Source: Evtepia sp.
Lineage (GTDB): Bacteria; Bacillota; Clostridia; Oscillospirales; Oscillospiraceae
Direction: 5' to 3'
DNA length: 10,428 nt
NCBI GenBank assembly: GCA_020025735.1
Contig: JAHHRP010000063.1
Location: 1 to 10,428, forward strand
Both the position numbers and the translations under genes were made by a program. The notes under the pieces are model-generated. The model was not told the origin of the DNA. It searched no databases and worked only from the letters and a program-made list of their open reading frames with translations. Below, in pieces: positions 6,252-10,428 of the stretch; the stretch's first letter is position 1, and each line of letters starts with the position of its first letter.

Positions 6252-6962
6252 TTGAAGATTACCTTTTTATATCACAGTGCCTTTCTGGTGGAGCTGGAAC
6301 GCTGCACGCTTCTCTTTGACTGGTATGGGGGAACCGTGCCGAACTACGATCGGACAAAGCCCATGTATGTCTTCGTTAGCCATCACCACGAGGACCATTA
6401 TTCTCCTGAAATTTTCTCACTGTTGGGAATGGAAAATGTCTGGTATGTGTTGTCAAACTGTGTGCGTCTATCAGCACGTCGGAAGAAAGCATTGGGGATT
6501 TGTGAAGAGCATGTCTTTCGTCTGTCTGCCAACCAAAAGATGCAGCTCAATGCCCTCCAGATTACGACCTTTCGATCAACAGATGCTGGTGTAGCTTTTC
6601 TGGTGCAGGTAGAGGAAAAGACCTTCTTTCATGCCGGGGATCTTCAGTGGTGGCACTGGGAAGGGGAGCCAGAGAGATGGAACAAAGAGATGGAACGGGA
6701 CTTCAAAAAGGAGTGTGACAAATTACAGGGACAAGTAGTGGATGTCGCATTTTTGGTGCTGGATCCTCGGCAAGAAGATGCATTTTGGTGGGGCTTTGAC
6801 TGGTGGATGCGAACATTGGACGCAAAGGTGGTATTCCCTATGCATAGCTGGGAGGATTTTCAAATTACTAAGCGTCTGAAAGCGCTTCCGGTCAGTTCCT
6901 CCTATCGGGAACGCATTGTAGAAATATACTACCCTGGTCAGACTTTCTTGCTGTCGGAGTGA
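6252..6962 (+). CDS. Metallo-beta-lactamase-fold hydrolase, UlaG-like
   Basis: This gene encodes 236 residues from a TTG start. The chain opens with KITFLYHSAFLVEL, the typical first strands of UlaG/YycJ-like MBL proteins (x-H-S-x-F-x-V-E). The metal motif HxHxDH is SHHHEDH at residues 43-49 (H44, H46, D48, H49). HAGD at 127-130 and PMHSWED with H198 supply the remaining ligand positions. It is unusually Trp-rich between residues 133 and 200 (LQWWHWEGE, FWWGFDWW). There is no signal peptide, so it should be cytoplasmic. The substrate cannot be read from the sequence; relatives include lactonases, nucleases and phosphodiesterases. It starts a two-gene plus-strand unit and is divergent from the cortex-lysis cluster. 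Confidence 0.88.
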   Translation: MKITFLYHSAFLVELERCTLLFDWYGGTVPNYDRTKPMYVFVSHHHEDHYSPEIFSLLGMENVWYVLSNCVRLSARRKKALGICEEHVFRLSANQKMQLNALQITTFRSTDAGVAFLVQVEEKTFFHAGDLQWWHWEGEPERWNKEMERDFKKECDKLQGQVVDVAFLVLDPRQEDAFWWGFDWWMRTLDAKVVFPMHSWEDFQITKRLKALPVSSSYRERIVEIYYPGQTFLLSE

Positions 6963-7007
6963 TTGAGGATATTTCATCTTGTGATAAATGAAAAGGGAGG
7001 AGAACCG

Positions 7008-7940
7008 ATGAAAAAAACAATTTTTTTATGGCTGGCCCTGGTGCTGTTTCTGGCTGGATGCAGCACTGCTGGTGTGAAGAAGAGTGTGCCGCTGGAGTCC
7101 ATTGCAGCGTATCCTGAACAGATCCGTCTACAAAAAGGAGACACAGAAGTTATTCAGGTGGTGATTACCCCGAACAACGCTGATGAACAGGAATTGGTAT
7201 GGGCCACGAGTGACCAATCTGTGGCTATAGTCGATAAAAATGGTGTAGTCTCTGCTCTGGAACCAGGACATTGCACAGTGACAGTGGCCTCCAAGGCTTA
7301 TAGCCAAATCTCCTGCCATGTGGGAATTATCGTCACTGGAAAGAAAAACGTGGAACAGGATACGCAACCCTCCCGAGAAGATAGTTATGTTACCTACGTT
7401 CCCCAAACCAATGCGACTTTGGTCTATCCAACGTACTACTTTTCTGAGAGAGAGGTTGAAAGGATGGATCAAGAGCAGATACAGTTTCTCATTAACCAGA
7501 TTTATGCGAAAAATGGTTATGTTTTTCGCTCACAGGAAATTCAAAATTATTTTTCTCAGATGCCATGGTATGTGGCAGTGTCCAATGACACAAGTCGATT
7601 GGCAATGTCCTCTCTGGACCGGAGCAATCTGAATCTCCTGATCCGATTCCGAGACCAGAACGGGGGGAACATGTCCTCTGATTTGGGATGGATCTGGACC
7701 CGTCACATCGTAGACAGTCCGATCAGTGCTTCCTATGTGAGCAACTTATCGGATTATGATATCCAATTGCTAATCAACACAATCTATGCGAAAAATGGAT
7801 ATCTCTTTGAAACAAAAGAACTCCAGTCTCTTTTTGATGGACAACCTTGGTACCAGGGTAAAACCTCTGAGGTTGACCAGCTTCCGTTTTCTGCCATGGA
7901 CAAAGAAAATCTCCAGATCCTGATTGACCACCGCAGCTGA
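7008..7940 (+). CDS. Lipoprotein with Big_2-like domain and two YARHG domains
   Basis: This gene encodes 310 residues. ATG 7008 follows GGGAGGAG; the upstream in-frame ATG at 6963 has no good ribosome site and would bury the signal peptide. MKKTIFLWLALVLFLAGC is a lipoprotein signal with lipobox LAGC, giving lipidated C18, so the protein is anchored outside the membrane. Residues about 28-110 form a bacterial Ig-like Big_2 domain (LQKGDTEVIQVVITPNNA, VWATSDQSVAIVDKNGVVSALEPG, CTVTV). Two YARHG-type modules follow, at about 145-215 and 244-308, each with (I/T)IYAKNGY(V/L)F, a (I/L)Q-x-x-F helix and a PWY motif. YARHG domains are extracellular and common in Clostridia; their function is unknown. 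It starts 45 bases after the MBL gene and is probably co-transcribed. It meets the next gene tail to tail with only 7 bases between. Confidence 0.88.
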   Translation: MKKTIFLWLALVLFLAGCSTAGVKKSVPLESIAAYPEQIRLQKGDTEVIQVVITPNNADEQELVWATSDQSVAIVDKNGVVSALEPGHCTVTVASKAYSQISCHVGIIVTGKKNVEQDTQPSREDSYVTYVPQTNATLVYPTYYFSEREVERMDQEQIQFLINQIYAKNGYVFRSQEIQNYFSQMPWYVAVSNDTSRLAMSSLDRSNLNLLIRFRDQNGGNMSSDLGWIWTRHIVDSPISASYVSNLSDYDIQLLINTIYAKNGYLFETKELQSLFDGQPWYQGKTSEVDQLPFSAMDKENLQILIDHRS

Positions 7941-7947
7941 GAAGAAA

Positions 7948-8655
7948 TCACATATGAAATCGTCGACGTACTTCTTCGCGAAGAGAGGGGACCCGTCTTA
8001 CCACCACCAAAGGAATGGTGAGAATGAGGCAGACGGTGCACACGACAAGGGACCAGCTTGGGGACCAGCGTTGATGAAAAAACCGATCTAAGAAGCACTC
8101 GACCCCAAGTGCGAACACGCCAATAGAGTCAAGAATGATAGAAATAGAACTCAAGGTGCTTCTTTGATGCCCTCCAATCGTCAGGCCCCAAAAGAGAAAG
8201 ACAGCACCTAAGAGCAGGATGATTGGTAGAGCAAGGTGCCAGTACCAGTCCCACCCGTCCAAATCCACAGCGATCAAAGAAACATAGATGGCGATGGCAA
8301 GGATGTCTGCCAGCAGCTGCAGACGCAGAGTGTCTTTTTTATGGTGCAGCAAAGGAGCAACAGACCAAACCCAAAGCATAATGACTGCACCGATGACATA
8401 TAAAGACCAGGTTCGTTCTGTACGCAAAAAGATATTGAGGATACCACAGCATATTCCTACTGAGGCGAGCACTGTGGAGAGAAGAATCGCCAGCTGGCGT
8501 TTCGAAACAGGAGGAACCTCTTTTCGTTCTGTTGGGAACGGTTTTGGCTTACTTTGATCCACAGGTTGGTTGGGGTTATAGACCGGCGTATGGCAGAGGG
8601 GACAGAAGGATGCTGTCGAATCCAGCTCTACACCGCAGTTGACGCAGTATGACAT
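7948..8655 (-). CDS. Zinc-ribbon six-helix membrane protein (DUF6320-like)
   Basis: This gene encodes 235 residues; ATG 8655 follows GGAGGT. The N-terminus is a zinc ribbon, CVNCG...FCPLCHTPVYNP, with Cys pairs at 4/7 and 18/21. A Pro/Lys-rich linker (about 27-50) leads to about six membrane segments, at roughly 55-77, 82-103, 113-131, 138-160, 168-189 and 200-220. The C-terminus is strongly basic (RRVPSLREEVRRRFHM) and should be cytoplasmic, as should the ribbon. From memory this resembles DUF6320 proteins, which are often encoded beside a condensation/alcohol-acetyltransferase-like protein, as here: its start is 20 bases after that gene's stop. Function unknown; a membrane partner of the acyltransferase is plausible. 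Confidence 0.8.
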   Translation of the reverse strand: MSYCVNCGVELDSTASFCPLCHTPVYNPNQPVDQSKPKPFPTERKEVPPVSKRQLAILLSTVLASVGICCGILNIFLRTERTWSLYVIGAVIMLWVWSVAPLLHHKKDTLRLQLLADILAIAIYVSLIAVDLDGWDWYWHLALPIILLLGAVFLFWGLTIGGHQRSTLSSISIILDSIGVFALGVECFLDRFFHQRWSPSWSLVVCTVCLILTIPLVVVRRVPSLREEVRRRFHM

Positions 8656-8675
8656 GGAGACACCTCCAAAATGGA

Positions 8676-9962
8676 TCAGTTGGGACGGTTTGACTCTATC
8701 TTGACAGGCAAACCCTCTTTCACCAGGTAGGTAAAAAATCTACGCTCTGTTTCACTAGAAACACCTGTTCCGGCAAAGGTGATAGCCATGGTATTGCCAT
8801 AACTAATCGAAGCACAGTGGGGAGAGGGTCTGGTTGCTTGACCCAGCATGACTTCCGCCCGCTGGATATGCGGGGCCATTTCTGGCGGAACAGAAAAAGA
8901 GCCTGGGTTTGTATAGGTACCAGAGTAAGGGCGGACACCAATCATCTTGTAAGAAAGGAACATCGCTGGATTTTTTAAAGGTAGTGGAATGAGTTGGAGG
9001 AAGCGATTTTTAGTAAAACGGACGTTACCAGTGAATCGTGCCCTCATTTCCTGCCGGTTTGTGTGCAGACGCATGTAGCTTTGTACTTGCCGGACAATTT
9101 CTGGCAGGGTATATTCTCCTAATGAAGGATCAATACACAGACGCATGGTTAGGATGAAGTTTCTCAGCGTTTTTGTGGGAAACCAAGGACGAAGATTGAT
9201 GGGGATCGCAAGTGCTACTGGCTGCGGATGTCGAAAATGATGGGAAGCCTGATTTTCTAAAAGGGATTGAAGAAGCACTGCAGTGAGATACTCTGTAATG
9301 GTGGCACCATAACATTTGGCCTTCTCCCGGAGCAGGTCAACAGGAACAAGACCGATGATGACATTCAGAGTATAAAATGGTTCTGGCTGACTGGTGTTTG
9401 GGAAAGCGGTTTTTTCCAGTGGATCTCGTAAGATCCGTTTTCCAGCGTATCGAGCATAGGCATCTTCCAATTCTTCTTTTTCTGGTGGCGCTGAAATGTC
9501 CAGGACACCATCCCCGTTTGGAATATTGTACCCTAACTCCCGCAGATAAACAGCCAATAAGGTGCGAAAAAACACCAATGTTCCTGCGCCATCAGAAATT
9601 GCGTGAAAAACTTCCAAAGAGATCCGCCGTTCATAGTAGAAAATTCTGATAAGCCAGTCATTGTCTTCGTGGAAACGAACAGGCTGACAGGGATTTGCCA
9701 TATCTTCCTTAACAAAAGGGCCGGGATTTGGGTTTGGTTCAAAATAGCACCAAAAAACGCCGCGACGAATGCGGACTCCAAAGCCAGGAAAACGAGGGAT
9801 GGTTTTTTCCACTGCCCGTTGTAGTGCATCAGGGTCTACGGGGTTTGTCATTAGGACAGAGAATCGATAGACAGCAGAATAACGCTCTCGCTGAATCGCA
9901 GAGTAGAGAACACCTGCGTTGTCTAAGGGATACCAAATCTTCTTAACCTGTTTCCGAGGCAC
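8676..9962 (-). CDS. Condensation/alcohol O-acetyltransferase-like protein
   Basis: This gene encodes 428 residues from GTG 9962, preceded at 7 bases by GGGAGGAGGT. The protein then begins MPRKQVKKIWYPLDNAGVLY, the usual opening of this family; a 39-residue longer frame to 10079 adds nothing recognisable. The catalytic motif is FHAISDG (H120, D124, G125), the HxxxDG of the BAHD/condensation/AATase superfamily, about a quarter of the way along as expected. ALAIPINLRPWFP (middle) and the late NPGSFSVPPEMAPHIQRAEVM also fit two-lobed CoA-dependent acyltransferases. It probably transfers an acyl group to a hydroxyl or amine; neither substrate can be read. There is no signal peptide. It is the first gene of an operon with the membrane protein downstream. 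Confidence 0.85.
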   Translation of the reverse strand: MPRKQVKKIWYPLDNAGVLYSAIQRERYSAVYRFSVLMTNPVDPDALQRAVEKTIPRFPGFGVRIRRGVFWCYFEPNPNPGPFVKEDMANPCQPVRFHEDNDWLIRIFYYERRISLEVFHAISDGAGTLVFFRTLLAVYLRELGYNIPNGDGVLDISAPPEKEELEDAYARYAGKRILRDPLEKTAFPNTSQPEPFYTLNVIIGLVPVDLLREKAKCYGATITEYLTAVLLQSLLENQASHHFRHPQPVALAIPINLRPWFPTKTLRNFILTMRLCIDPSLGEYTLPEIVRQVQSYMRLHTNRQEMRARFTGNVRFTKNRFLQLIPLPLKNPAMFLSYKMIGVRPYSGTYTNPGSFSVPPEMAPHIQRAEVMLGQATRPSPHCASISYGNTMAITFAGTGVSSETERRFFTYLVKEGLPVKIESNRPN

Positions 9963-9969
9963 TTGTAGG

Positions 9970-9979
9970 ACCTCCTCCC
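9970..9979 (-). promoter_or_regulatory. Ribosome binding site fixing a GTG start
   Basis: Read on the minus strand, GGGAGGAGGT ends 7 bases before GTG 9962. The in-frame ATGs at 10079 and 10046 have nothing comparable. This moves the acyltransferase start 39 codons inward. Confidence 0.75.
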
Positions 9980-10091
9980 AAGTGTTTTGGTGTATAGTTT
10001 GGTAAAATAATCGCTTCTTATCTTTGGAAACCACAAGTAGAAGCATAGTCCCTATTTGAGTGATGTTTTGGAGAATCAAGACATCTGTATT

Positions 10092-10428
10092 TTATTTTTC
10101 ATCATAAATTTGATATGCGTTTCGTCCTGCCTGTTTCACCTTGTATAAAGCCGAATCCGCTTTCTCGTAGAGGTCATGAAAGGTTAAATGATTGGTGTCA
10201 GTCATAACAATACCGATGGAAGCACTGACCGGAACGCGTTTTCCATCTTTTTGATAAACCTTGCAAAGCAAAAGGTTTAGCTCTTTGATGCGTCGTTCAA
10301 ATGATTGGACATCTCGTATGTTTTGTGCGAAAATGACGAACTCATCTCCACCGAGACGTCCAACAACGTCATCCTTGCGGAAGAAATTACTCAGTGTACT
10401 TGCGGTCTTTTGTAGGACAATATCACCC
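10092..10428 (-). CDS. Diguanylate cyclase, GGDEF domain, C-terminal part (5' end outside window)
   Basis: The last 111 complete codons of a gene enter from the right edge and end at TAA (10094-10092). The fragment reads GDIVLQKTASTLSNFF, then RKDDVVGRLGGDEFVIF. The active-site GGDEF is intact (fragment residues 26-30) and is preceded at five residues by an RxxD inhibitory site (R17, D20). It continues with VSASIGIV and YEKADSALYKVKQAGRNAYQIYD, the normal end of the domain. It should therefore make cyclic di-GMP from GTP with product feedback. The sensory N-terminus is outside the window. The gap to the acyltransferase GTG is 129 bases; I saw no clear promoter or terminator in it, so read-through is possible. 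Confidence 0.93.
   Translation of the reverse strand, partial: GDIVLQKTASTLSNFFRKDDVVGRLGGDEFVIFAQNIRDVQSFERRIKELNLLLCKVYQKDGKRVPVSASIGIVMTDTNHLTFHDLYEKADSALYKVKQAGRNAYQIYDEK

Noticed and set aside
7961..7984. CGTCGACG and TCTTCGCGAAGA palindromes as a terminator for the lipoprotein gene
   Set aside because: They lie inside the opposing gene's coding region and lack a following T run.
9963..10079. Possible 39-residue N-terminal extension of the acyltransferase
   Set aside because: No ribosome site precedes the upstream ATGs, the added residues match nothing I recognise, and GGGAGGAGGT sits 7 bases before GTG 9962.
1..10428. CRISPR array, tRNA, insertion sequence or phage genes
   Set aside because: No regularly spaced DNA repeats, no tRNA-like cloverleaf and no transposase, integrase or phage protein motifs were seen on either strand.

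Overview
The window looks like a chromosomal segment of an anaerobic, endospore-forming member of the Clostridia, most likely the Oscillospiraceae (Flavonifractor/Lawsonibacter-like). The reasons are spore-cortex-lysis proteins of the SleC type, a wall protein with SLH (S-layer homology) domains, an acyltransferase next to a DUF6320-like zinc-ribbon membrane protein, strong AGGAGG ribosome binding sites and moderate GC by eye. The genus is inferred from gene content and family knowledge, not from a marker gene.

The layout is four blocks of alternating direction. (1) Plus strand, 1-3876: the 3' end of an acyl-ACP thioesterase, overlapped by a YgjP/SprT-like metalloprotease gene, then a separately promoted 909-residue secreted protein. 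That protein has three SLH domains, a beta-rich middle, three tandem repeats of about 107 residues and a C-terminal L,D-transpeptidase domain. It ends at a strong, probably bidirectional terminator (3898-3928). (2) Minus strand, 6128-3945: three closely packed genes. They encode a 129-residue beta-sandwich protein resembling the SleC propeptide, a 409-residue SpoIID-type lytic enzyme with two peptidoglycan-binding domains, and a 184-residue protein made only of two peptidoglycan-binding domains. Together they look like a spore cortex-lytic SleC that has been split and expanded. (3) Plus strand, 6252-7940: a metallo-beta-lactamase-fold protein with its own promoter and a TTG start, then a lipoprotein with a Big_2-like domain and two YARHG domains. 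(4) Minus strand, 10428-7948: the C-terminal end of a GGDEF diguanylate cyclase, a condensation/alcohol-acyltransferase-like protein with a GTG start, and a DUF6320-like zinc-ribbon membrane protein.

Cell envelope and spore peptidoglycan are the main theme: a wall cross-linker displayed through SLH domains and a cortex-hydrolase cluster facing it across a shared terminator. The most unusual points are the split SleC, a perfect 13-bp inverted repeat that would bury the ribosome binding site of the first gene of that cluster, and the SLH/beta-solenoid-like/triple-repeat/L,D-transpeptidase architecture. I found no tRNA, rRNA, CRISPR array, insertion sequence or phage gene. No gene-free stretch exceeds 300 bases.
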